Of a DNA stretch of 64,000 nt, positions 16,246 to 23,569 are shown one piece after another. Under the pieces are notes generated by a model that was not told the origin of the DNA, ran no database searches, and was given only the letters and a program-made list of their open reading frames with translations. Source of the DNA: Bradyrhizobium iriomotense (GTDB lineage: Bacteria > Pseudomonadota > Alphaproteobacteria > Rhizobiales > Xanthobacteraceae). The first letter of the stretch is position 1. Every line of letters begins with the position of its first letter. Both the position numbers and the translations under genes were made by a program. The stretch is from NCBI RefSeq assembly GCF_018130765.1, contig NZ_JAFCJZ010000014.1, positions 173,393 through 237,392 of the forward strand, read 5' to 3'.

Positions 16246-17415
16246 ATGTCCGTCCGCATCGTCGACGTCCGCGAGATCACCAAGCCGATCTCTTCGCCGA
16301 TCCGCAACGCCTATATCGACTTCACCAAGATGACGACCAGCCTCGTTGCCGTCGTCACCGATGTCGTGCGCGACGGCAAGCGCGTCGTCGGCTACGGCTT
16401 CAACTCCAACGGCCGCTACGGGCAGGGCGGCCTGATCCGCGAGCGCTTCGCCTCGCGTATCCTGGAAGCCGATCCGAAGTTGCTGCTCGATGAAGCCGGC
16501 GACAATCTCGACCCCGACAAGGTCTGGGCCGCGATGATGAGCAACGAGAAGCCGGGCGGCCATGGCGAGCGCTCGGTCGCGGTCGGCACCATCGACATGG
16601 CGGTGTGGGATGCGGTGGCGAAGATCGCGGGCAAGCCGCTGTTCCGCCTGCTCGCCGAACGCCACGGTGTCAAAGCCAATCCGCGCGTGTTCGTCTACGC
16701 CGCCGGCGGCTATTACTATCCCGGCAAGGGCTTATCGATGCTGCGCGGCGAGATGCGCGGCTATCTCGATCGCGGCTACAACGTCGTGAAGATGAAGATC
16801 GGCGGCGCGCCGATCGAAGAGGACCGTAAGCGCATCGAGGCCGTGCTGGAAGAGATCGGCAAGGACGCGCAGCTCGCCGTCGACGCCAACGGCCGCTTCA
16901 ATCTGGAGACCGGCATCGCCTACGCCAAGATGCTGCGCGAGTATCCCTTGTTCTGGTACGAGGAGGTCGGCGATCCCCTCGACTACGCGCTGCAGGCCGC
17001 GCTCGCCGAATTCTATCCCGGCCCGATGGCGACAGGCGAGAATCTCTTCAGCCACCAGGACGCCCGCAATCTGATCCGCTATGGCGGCATGCGCCCCGAC
17101 CGCGACTGGCTGCAATTCGACTGCGCGCTGTCCTATGGCCTGTGCGAATACCAGCGCACGCTAGAAGTCCTGAAAACCCACGGCTGGTCCCCCAGCCGCT
17201 GCATCCCGCACGGCGGCCACCAGATGTCGCTGAACATTGCCGCGGGTTTAGGTCTCGGCGGCAATGAAAGCTATCCCGACCTGTTCCAGCCCTACGGCGG
17301 CTTCCCGGACGGCGTCCGCGTCGAGAACGGCCACATCACCATGCCCGATCTCCCCGGCATCGGCTTCGAAGGTAAGTCCGATCTCTACAAGGAGATGAAG
17401 GCGCTGGCGGAGTAA
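16246..17415 (+). CDS. tarD: D-tartrate dehydratase, enolase superfamily
   Basis: The 389-residue protein matches, as I remember it, the D-tartrate dehydratase characterised from Bradyrhizobium japonicum. That enzyme converts D-tartrate to oxaloacetate by loss of water. The mandelate racemase-type active site is complete: K182 and K184 in VKMKIGG, metal ligands D213, E239 and E265, and H322 in IPHGGHQM. The start MSVRIVDVREITKP gives the known length. No tartrate transporter or regulator gene lies next to it. It is bracketed by two intergenic repeats and so is probably transcribed alone. Confidence 0.95.
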   Translation: MSVRIVDVREITKPISSPIRNAYIDFTKMTTSLVAVVTDVVRDGKRVVGYGFNSNGRYGQGGLIRERFASRILEADPKLLLDEAGDNLDPDKVWAAMMSNEKPGGHGERSVAVGTIDMAVWDAVAKIAGKPLFRLLAERHGVKANPRVFVYAAGGYYYPGKGLSMLRGEMRGYLDRGYNVVKMKIGGAPIEEDRKRIEAVLEEIGKDAQLAVDANGRFNLETGIAYAKMLREYPLFWYEEVGDPLDYALQAALAEFYPGPMATGENLFSHQDARNLIRYGGMRPDRDWLQFDCALSYGLCEYQRTLEVLKTHGWSPSRCIPHGGHQMSLNIAAGLGLGGNESYPDLFQPYGGFPDGVRVENGHITMPDLPGIGFEGKSDLYKEMKALAE

Positions 17416-17460
17416 GGGCGCGACGGCGCGAGGGCACGATGGCCGCGCCACACACTCAGT

Positions 17461-17649
17461 GTCGTCCCGGACAAGCGCGCCTTAAGCGCGCGCCGATCCG
17501 GGACCCATAACCCCAGGGAGAAGTCGTCTCTTGAAGCTGATGACTCCGAGTCCCCGTAGCCACGCTCTCCTGTGGTTATGGGTCCCGGATCAGCGCTCCG
17601 CTCTAGACAACGCTACGCGTTGTCGGGAGCTACGCTTGTCCGGGACGAC
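17461..17649. repeat. Palindromic repeat (GTCGTCCCGGA...TCCGGGACGAC type), copy 1
   Basis: The arms GTCGTCCCGGACAAGCG and CTTGTCCGGGACGAC pair, and the internal GGGACCCATAACC pairs with GGTTATGGGTCCC. A second copy in the same orientation lies at 19300-19461, so the MmgE/PrpD gene is bracketed by direct copies. A smaller imperfect inverted repeat follows at 17689-17717 (GTCATGCCCCGG with CCGGGCGATGAC). Confidence 0.75.
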
Positions 17650-17731
17650 GACTGAGTTTGCGACTACGACCTTGCCAAGCCCACCGCTGTCATGCCCCGG
17701 CTTGACCGGGCGATGACACTGAGTTTACCGC

Positions 17732-19177
17732 TCACCCCCGTTGCAGCATCGGTCGCAGCGTGCGGATGTCCGTCACAGCCTCGATCTCATACACCGCCTT
17801 GATCAGCTGCTCGCTCTTCTCCGCACCGACCACCGGTGCGATCAGGTCGCGCGCCTTGTCGATGACCTCCTCCCGCGTCATCGGGTTGCGCGGGGTGCCG
17901 CGCACCGCGGTGACACGCTCGGACAGGCGAGCGCCGTCGTTGAGCTCGATCTCGACGATGGCGACGCGCACCGGCAGCAGTTTTGCCAGTTCCTCGTCGC
18001 GCACCAAATTCACCTTGGCGCGCTCCTTCAGCACTGCCGCGTCCTGCATGCGCGGCTTGTCGTGCGCGGCATGGAAGGAGGCGGTCTTGTCGAGCAGCAT
18101 CACGGCGACCATGTGCTGGAGGCAGATGTCGGGGATGTCGCGGTTGTCCACGACCTCGGCGACCGATGGCGCAAGGCGCACGGTGACGCCCTTGACCTCT
18201 CCGGCCTCGAACGCCTGCTTGCTGCGGATCGCATAGATCGCATCGAGCGGTCCCTGGATCGGCGAGCCCACGGTCCATTTCTTGATGTCGGTGCCCGCGA
18301 TCTCGTAGCGCTCGCCGAGTTTTTCGACGAGCTTGTCGGTCGCAGCCTTCGGTGCATAGGCGAGAAAGTAATTGTCCGGCCCCGAGAACACGTCATCGAC
18401 GCCGTTCCAGTCCGAGCGCACCAGCAGCGCCGCGGTCACGCCGTTGCGGGCCGGCATGCCGGCGAACACAAAACCCTTCTCGATATGATCGACGTCACGG
18501 CGCCACACGATGAAGCCGGAGGATTGCTGCGCGGCATAGTCGAGCACCCAGCGCATCCGCTGCGCGTCGAAGCCGGCGACGCAGGCCGCGGCGGCCGAGG
18601 CGCAGAAGGTGCCGGCAATGCTGTGCGTGCTCAGCACGCTCTCATAGCTGAAATCGGCCCCGCCCATCGCCATCACCACGCGGGTGCCGACGTCGTAGCC
18701 GAGCGTTACCGCGCGCAGGAAATGCGCGCCGTCAATGCCGAGATTTTCGCCGAGCGCGAGCGCGGCGGGCACAGTCGAAGAGCCCGGGTGCGAGCGCGAC
18801 GGAATGTGGGAATCGTCGGTCTCGTCGGCATGCGCCATCACGCCGTTGGCGAGCGCGGCCTCGACCGGCGATGCGTTAAGCGCCGTGCCGGCGATTGTCG
18901 ATGCGCCCTGTGCGGCATTGGCACGGATGTAACGCTGCGCCGCCTGGCCGGGCGGCAGCTCTGACCCTGATATCATCGAGGCCAGCGTGTCGAGGATGTG
19001 GTGCTTTGCGTGCTCGACGATGTCAGGCGGCAGTGCGCGGGCTTTGGCGGCGCTCATGTAGTCGCACAGCGCCGTCATCTCGGGCCCCGTGCTCGGGCGT
19101 TTGAAACCGCGTGCCGGCGGAAGCGAGAGGCCGGTCGCCGCCGCTGCGGTCAGCCTGAGAAAGTCGCGTCGTTTCAT
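17732..19177 (-). CDS. MmgE/PrpD family protein with Tat signal
   Basis: The 481-residue protein begins MKRRDFLRLTAAAATGLSLP, a twin-arginine export signal, and continues as an MmgE/PrpD-fold protein (for example HILDTLASMISGSELPPG, VMAHADETDDSHIPSRSHPG and WVLDYAAQQSSG). The family includes 2-methylcitrate dehydratase and other hydratases or decarboxylases such as aconitate decarboxylase. Most members are cytoplasmic, so a Tat signal is notable and suggests a periplasmic role. It has no methylcitrate-cycle neighbours, so PrpD activity should not be assumed. It is flanked on both sides by copies of the same repeat. Confidence 0.85.
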   Translation of the reverse strand: MKRRDFLRLTAAAATGLSLPPARGFKRPSTGPEMTALCDYMSAAKARALPPDIVEHAKHHILDTLASMISGSELPPGQAAQRYIRANAAQGASTIAGTALNASPVEAALANGVMAHADETDDSHIPSRSHPGSSTVPAALALGENLGIDGAHFLRAVTLGYDVGTRVVMAMGGADFSYESVLSTHSIAGTFCASAAAACVAGFDAQRMRWVLDYAAQQSSGFIVWRRDVDHIEKGFVFAGMPARNGVTAALLVRSDWNGVDDVFSGPDNYFLAYAPKAATDKLVEKLGERYEIAGTDIKKWTVGSPIQGPLDAIYAIRSKQAFEAGEVKGVTVRLAPSVAEVVDNRDIPDICLQHMVAVMLLDKTASFHAAHDKPRMQDAAVLKERAKVNLVRDEELAKLLPVRVAIVEIELNDGARLSERVTAVRGTPRNPMTREEVIDKARDLIAPVVGAEKSEQLIKAVYEIEAVTDIRTLRPMLQRG

Positions 19178-19299
19178 GGTGTCCCGTCTTTGATGCAGGA
19201 GTTCGATGAAACGGATAGCGCTTGGGACGGGCGCGTGTCCAGTAGCCGTCTTTCAGCAGTCTCTTTGCGGCGCGAAGCGATGGCCGCGCCAACAACGGT

Positions 19300-19461
19300 G
19301 TCGTCCCCGCCTAGTGCGCAGTTGCGCACGGGGGCGGGGACCCATAACCCCAGGGAGGAGTCGCGTTGCGAGCTGGCAACTCCGAGTCCCCGTAACCACG
19401 TCTGCCTGTGGTTATGGGTCCCGGATCTGCACTCCGCTTCGCTGCGCTTGTCCGGGACGAC
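19300..19461. repeat. Palindromic repeat (GTCGTCCC...GGGACGAC type), copy 2
   Basis: This copy shares GGGACCCATAACCCCAGGGA, CTCCGAGTCCCCGTA and GTGGTTATGGGTCCCGGATC with the element at 17461-17649 and is in the same orientation. It ends 13 bases from the stop codon of the leftward malonyl-CoA decarboxylase gene and lies upstream of the MmgE/PrpD start, so it may end transcription from one and insulate the other. Confidence 0.75.
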
Positions 19462-19474
19462 GGCTGAGTTGGCC

Positions 19475-20827
19475 CTACGACAGCCGCATGTCCAGCAGCC
19501 GTCGGCCTTCGCCCTTCAGCAGCTTCTTCACCGCGCTGGACGCCACGACCTCGCCGTCATTGGCATAGGCTTCGTGGTTCTTCTCGATGTCGTCGAGGCG
19601 GTAGAGGTAGTTCACCATCACGCCGGCGGACTCGCGCACGCCCTTCGGCGAGAGATCGCCCAGCCAGTTGATGCGCTCGAGCCGGGCGCCGTTGCCGAGA
19701 TGGAAACGGGCGACGGAGTCGATCAGCCGGCCCTTGGGCGTGCGCGCCTTCAGGAAATAATAGGCGGCGAGCGGCTCCAGCACGCCGCGGAGCAGCGTCG
19801 TGGTCTCGGGGCTCTCGAACCATTTGGGATCGTCGAGGCGCTTGAGCACCTCGCGGTCCTCGTCGGACAGCGGCAGGTCCTTGTCCTGCGTTACCCATTG
19901 CATGAAGCCGGGCACCGGTGACAGCGTCACGAAATTGTCGAGCTTCGGCAGCTCGCGGCGCAGCTCCTCCACCACCTGCTTGATCAGGAAGCTGCCGAAG
20001 GAGATGCCGCCAAGACCGCGCTGGGTGTTGGAGATCGAGTAGAACACGGCAGTGCGCGCCTTCTCGATCGGAAGGTGCTGGCGATCGACGGCAAGCAGCG
20101 GCGCGATTGCGCCGGGGATGGTTTCGGTCAGCGCCACCTCGACGAAGATCAAGGGCTCGTCGACCATCGCCGGATGGAAGAAGGCGTAGCAGCGGCGGTC
20201 GACCGGATCGATGCGGCGGCGCAAATCGTCCCAGTCGCTGATCTCGTGGACGGCCTCATAGCGGATGATCTTTTCGAGGATGTTGGCCGGGGTCGACCAG
20301 TCAATCCGGCGCAGCACGAGAAACCCCCTGTTGAACCACGAAGAGAGAAGGTGCGAGACGTCGCGATCGAGCGCGGCGAGATCGGCGTGCCCGTTCATCA
20401 TCCCGAGCAGATCGGCGCGCATGGCGACGAGGTCGCCGGTGCCGCCGGGCGCCCGGTTGAGGCGGCGGATCAGTTCCTGCCGCCGCGGCTCCGAGGCGAA
20501 ATGCAGCGAGCTTGCGTCTTCGTCCGTCGGCTTGGCGCGCCACTTCTCGATCGCCTGGGACAGGCGTTCCCGGTCCGGGCCAAAATCGCGCACCAGCGCC
20601 TCGAAGAAGGCGCGGCGTCCCGTCGCATCCAGATCCCTGTAGAGATCGAGCACCTCGCGCGCCATCGCCGTGCCGGAGGCTTCGCCCCGGCCCGACAGCA
20701 GCGCGCCGCAGAGCTCGATCAGCCCGTCGGCGTCCTGTCTGGTGTCCGCGCTGTCTCCGCGGCGAAGCAGCGTGCGGCCGCGCTCGGAGATGGTGGCGAG
20801 CAGGTCGGAGAAGAAGGCGTTGGCCAT
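19475..20827 (-). CDS. Malonyl-CoA decarboxylase
   Basis: The 450-residue protein matches malonyl-CoA decarboxylase along its length. It has a helical N-terminal domain (about 1-150) and an acetyltransferase-like catalytic domain with SNTQRGLGGISFGSFLIK (catalytic serine region) and a histidine in VARFHLGNGARLERINW. It converts malonyl-CoA to acetyl-CoA and carbon dioxide. In rhizobia the enzyme (MatA) is often encoded with a malonyl-CoA synthetase and a malonate carrier; neither is beside it here. It may serve malonate use or control of malonyl-CoA level. The start MANAFFSDLL gives the normal family length. Confidence 0.92.
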   Translation of the reverse strand: MANAFFSDLLATISERGRTLLRRGDSADTRQDADGLIELCGALLSGRGEASGTAMAREVLDLYRDLDATGRRAFFEALVRDFGPDRERLSQAIEKWRAKPTDEDASSLHFASEPRRQELIRRLNRAPGGTGDLVAMRADLLGMMNGHADLAALDRDVSHLLSSWFNRGFLVLRRIDWSTPANILEKIIRYEAVHEISDWDDLRRRIDPVDRRCYAFFHPAMVDEPLIFVEVALTETIPGAIAPLLAVDRQHLPIEKARTAVFYSISNTQRGLGGISFGSFLIKQVVEELRRELPKLDNFVTLSPVPGFMQWVTQDKDLPLSDEDREVLKRLDDPKWFESPETTTLLRGVLEPLAAYYFLKARTPKGRLIDSVARFHLGNGARLERINWLGDLSPKGVRESAGVMVNYLYRLDDIEKNHEAYANDGEVVASSAVKKLLKGEGRRLLDMRLS

Positions 20828-21007
20828 CTGGGCTTTCGAGTCCGGGATTGTGCGATGCGAAGCTTACACGGGATTTAAGCGGAAGCCGATCACAATCAAG
20901 CAGGCGGATTTTGTATCTTTAGTTGGGCCGTGCGTTTCGGGAAGGGTGGCATGCTTGGTGAGGGCGGGCATCTACTATGATGCGACCTATCGGTTCATCG
21001 CGCTGCC

Positions 21008-21098
21008 GTAGGGTGGGCAAAGGCGCCCTTGCGCCGTGCCCACGATCTCTCGCTAACTGCAAAAGAACCGTGGGCACGCTTCGCTTTGCCCACCCTAC
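21008..21098. repeat. Palindromic repeat (GTAGGGTGGGCAAAG...CTTTGCCCACCCTAC type)
   Basis: The arms GTAGGGTGGGCAAAG and CTTTGCCCACCCTAC pair perfectly, and the middle contains GCCGTGCCCACG with CGTGGGCACG. It occupies much of the 302-base gap between the malonyl-CoA decarboxylase promoter region and the AraC gene. A related element is at 62123-62234. Confidence 0.75.
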
Positions 21099-21129
21099 GA
21101 GTTCTGCGCTCGCAATGACGAGGTTGGGG

Positions 21130-21954
21130 CTACCCCTTCCCCGCAAACTCCGTCGGCGTCCGCCCCGTCACCTGGCGGAATGCCGCCGAAAACGCCGGCA
21201 CGCTGGCATAACCGAGCTGCGTCGCCAGCTGCTTCACCGACACGCTCGCATCCGTCGACAGAAGCTGGATCGCCGCGGCAATCCTTGCGCGCTGGCACCA
21301 GCTCTTGAAGCTCAGCTGCGTCTCGCTCGAGAACAGCCGCGACAGCGTGCGCGCGGAGGTTCCGACCTCGCGTGCCAGCGTGTCGATGTCGTGCAGGCCG
21401 GTGGGATCGTCGAGCACGATCATCGCGGCGCGGCGGCAGCGCGGCTCGCGCGGCAGCGGAACGAAGGTGGCGGAATCCTCGGCCTGGTGCAGTTCCAGCA
21501 TCACCAGGCGGACCAGCAGCTCGGTGCGCTCTTCCGTATTGCGCGCGTCGAACAACGCCAGGATCGCCTGGTTGAGCAGCGGCGACACCCGCACCACGAA
21601 TTCCCTGGTCAACCCCTGATAACGCTTTTCGTGCTTCAGCCAGGACAGGTCGAAATACAGCGTGCGCATCTCGATGTCGGCGAGCAGGTCGATGGCGTGC
21701 TCCAGCCCGGCCGGCACCCAGACCGCGCGGTCCGGCGGCACCAGCCAGCGTCCCCCGGGCGTCGTCACCTGCATGGTGCCGCGTGCCGCATAGATCAGCT
21801 GCGCCTCGCGGTGCATGTGCAGATCGATCCGCATGCCCTTGGGATAGTCGCGCGCGACCAGGTGCACGCCCGCCGGCGAGCGATGGTTGCTCCGGACCTC
21901 CCTCAGGATTGGCGTTTCCAAGATTGGCGTTTCCAAGACAGTCATTGGCAGCAT
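21130..21954 (-). CDS. AraC-family regulator with N-terminal cupin
   Basis: The 274-residue protein has an N-terminal cupin-like ligand domain (about 30-130, with HMHREAQLIYAARGTMQV) and a C-terminal AraC-type DNA-binding domain with two helix-turn-helix motifs (about 170-270, with VGTSARTLSRLFSSETQ and LGYASVPAFSAAFRQVTGRTP). It is divergent from the adjacent MFS transporter gene with 51 bases between the starts, so it very likely controls that gene. The first ATG is used; a second at 21945 is equally possible. Its N-terminus contains a perfect tandem repeat, LETPILETPI, encoded by two identical 15-base units. Confidence 0.88.
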   Translation of the reverse strand: MLPMTVLETPILETPILREVRSNHRSPAGVHLVARDYPKGMRIDLHMHREAQLIYAARGTMQVTTPGGRWLVPPDRAVWVPAGLEHAIDLLADIEMRTLYFDLSWLKHEKRYQGLTREFVVRVSPLLNQAILALFDARNTEERTELLVRLVMLELHQAEDSATFVPLPREPRCRRAAMIVLDDPTGLHDIDTLAREVGTSARTLSRLFSSETQLSFKSWCQRARIAAAIQLLSTDASVSVKQLATQLGYASVPAFSAAFRQVTGRTPTEFAGKG

Positions 21955-22005
21955 CCCGTCATGGGTCCGACATATAACTCATTTCGGAGCAGGAGAGGAT
22001 TCGTA

Positions 22006-23178
22006 ATGAACAGCCCCAGCCGGGTCATCAGTTTCGTCAACGCGGGCCATTTCATCGACCATTATTCGATGCTGATTTTTGCCGCCGCCGTCATCATCAT
22101 GGGGCCGGCGCTCGGCATGGCCTATTCGGAACTGCTGCCTTACGCGACGCCGGGTTTCATCGCCTTCGGTGCCGGCTCGCTGCTCACCGGCTGGCTCGGG
22201 GACCGCTGGAGCCGCCGCCACATGATGCTGATCTTCTTCGTCGGCATTGGCGCCTCCATGATTTCGGTCGGCTTCGTGCAGACCCCCGTGCAACTCGGCG
22301 CCGCGCTGCTGGCGATCGGCATCTTCGCCTCGATCTACCATCCCGTCGGCACCGCCATGATCGTGTCCTATGCCGACCGGCTTGGCCGCGAGATGGGCAT
22401 CAACGGCGTCTGGGGCAATCTCGGCGTCGCCTCCTCCGCGCTTGTGACCGGCGTGATCGGGCAGTATCTCGGCTGGCGCTTTGCCTTCATCGTTCCCGGC
22501 GTGGTCACGGTCCTGATCGGCATCGCCTTCGCGATGAGCATCGTGCATGAAGACCGCAAGGGCTCCAAGCAGGCGGCGGCCCAGGCGCGGGTGGCAAAGC
22601 AGGACATGTGGCGCGTGATCCTGGCGTTGCTGATCGTCGTCATCGCGATCTCCACGACATTCAACGCCGTCACCGTCGCGCTGCCAAAGCTGTTCGCGGA
22701 GCGGCTCGCCGATCTGACCAAAAGCCCGGCGCTGCTCGGGGGCATCGCGGCCTGCGTCTACGTGTTCGGCGCGATGACGCAGTACACGATCGGCCGGCTG
22801 CTCGACCGCTATTCGCTGAAGACCGTGGCGCTGCCGCTGTCCTTCATGCTGGCGCCGTTCCTGTATCTCGCCGCCAGCCTGAACAATCTGCCGCTGATCA
22901 TGGTCTCGATCGGCATCGTCATGGGCGCGTTCGGGCAGGTCACGGTGAACGACGCCATGGTCGGCAAGTACACCACGGAAGAATGGCGCTCGCGCGCCTA
23001 CGCCGTGCGCTATTTCGTCGGCTTCACCGCGGCCGGCGCCTCCGTGGGCCTGGTTGCCTGGCTCTACGAGCAGGGCGGCTTCGTCACCATGCTGCATGCC
23101 TTCGCCGCACTCTGCCTGCTTGCGATCGTCGCGGCACTGATCCTGCCGCGGGAGATCAGGACGCCGCAGGCGGCGTGA
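22006..23178 (+). CDS. MFS transporter (fosmidomycin-resistance-like)
   Basis: The 390-residue membrane protein has about twelve hydrophobic segments and the MFS loop motif GWLGDRWSRRHMM between segments 2 and 3. The N-terminal FVNAGHFIDHYSMLIF and the segment IFASIYHPVGTAMI resemble the Fsr type of drug or metabolite exporter. The substrate is unknown. The start at 22006 is preceded by AGGAGAGG. It is divergent from an AraC regulator, which points to inducible export or uptake of a small molecule. A palindromic repeat follows the stop codon. Confidence 0.88.
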   Translation: MNSPSRVISFVNAGHFIDHYSMLIFAAAVIIMGPALGMAYSELLPYATPGFIAFGAGSLLTGWLGDRWSRRHMMLIFFVGIGASMISVGFVQTPVQLGAALLAIGIFASIYHPVGTAMIVSYADRLGREMGINGVWGNLGVASSALVTGVIGQYLGWRFAFIVPGVVTVLIGIAFAMSIVHEDRKGSKQAAAQARVAKQDMWRVILALLIVVIAISTTFNAVTVALPKLFAERLADLTKSPALLGGIAACVYVFGAMTQYTIGRLLDRYSLKTVALPLSFMLAPFLYLAASLNNLPLIMVSIGIVMGAFGQVTVNDAMVGKYTTEEWRSRAYAVRYFVGFTAAGASVGLVAWLYEQGGFVTMLHAFAALCLLAIVAALILPREIRTPQAA

Positions 23179-23185
23179 GGGCTCC

Positions 23186-23303
23186 GTCATTCCGGGGCGC
23201 GCGGAAGCGCGAACCCGGAATCCATCGGGCGGCAGAGATTGCGGACAAATGGATTCTCAGACGCGCAATTGCGCATCGTAGCTACGCGACGCCCCGGAAT
23301 GAC
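23186..23303. repeat. Palindromic repeat (GTCATTCCGGGG...CCCCGGAATGAC type), copy 2
   Basis: The outer arms GTCATTCCGGGGCGCG and GCCCCGGAATGAC pair, with an inner AACCCGGAATCCATCGG segment shared with the copy at 59727-59832. It starts 8 bases after the MFS stop codon and probably ends that transcript. Confidence 0.75.
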
Positions 23304-23424
23304 GAGAGAGTTGCGCTGGCAATGAGCGCGGCACGCCACGCATGCCACCCACAATGCCATTATGCCCCTGTTTTGCCCGACGGAACAAGTCGTTTCGGCA
23401 AGGCCGAAATTTCAGAAGCTTTTT

Positions 23425-23457
23425 CAACCCCATCTCTACTGTGCATGGGGTTGTTTT
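23425..23457 (+). terminator. Candidate hairpin terminator and second leader hairpin
   Basis: CAACCCCAT and ATGGGGTTG form a 9-base stem with an 11-base loop, followed by TTTT, which has the form of an intrinsic terminator reading rightward. About 30 bases further on, CCCGCCGC and GCGGCGGG (23486-23506) form a second hairpin 64 bases before the antiporter start. The rest of the 391-base gap holds no gene that I can support. Confidence 0.4.
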
Positions 23458-23569
23458 CGCACTTTTTGTTTTCGCTCCCTTTACCCCCGCCGCGAGCGGC
23501 GGCGGGAACCTGCTCCACCTCCCGCGGGTTCTATCCCTGTGGGGCAGATAAAGGGGACAAGATAGCTGC

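Noticed and set aside
17732..19177. Naming the MmgE/PrpD protein as 2-methylcitrate dehydratase PrpD
   Set aside because: It has a twin-arginine signal and no methylcitrate-cycle neighbours, and the family covers several different reactions.
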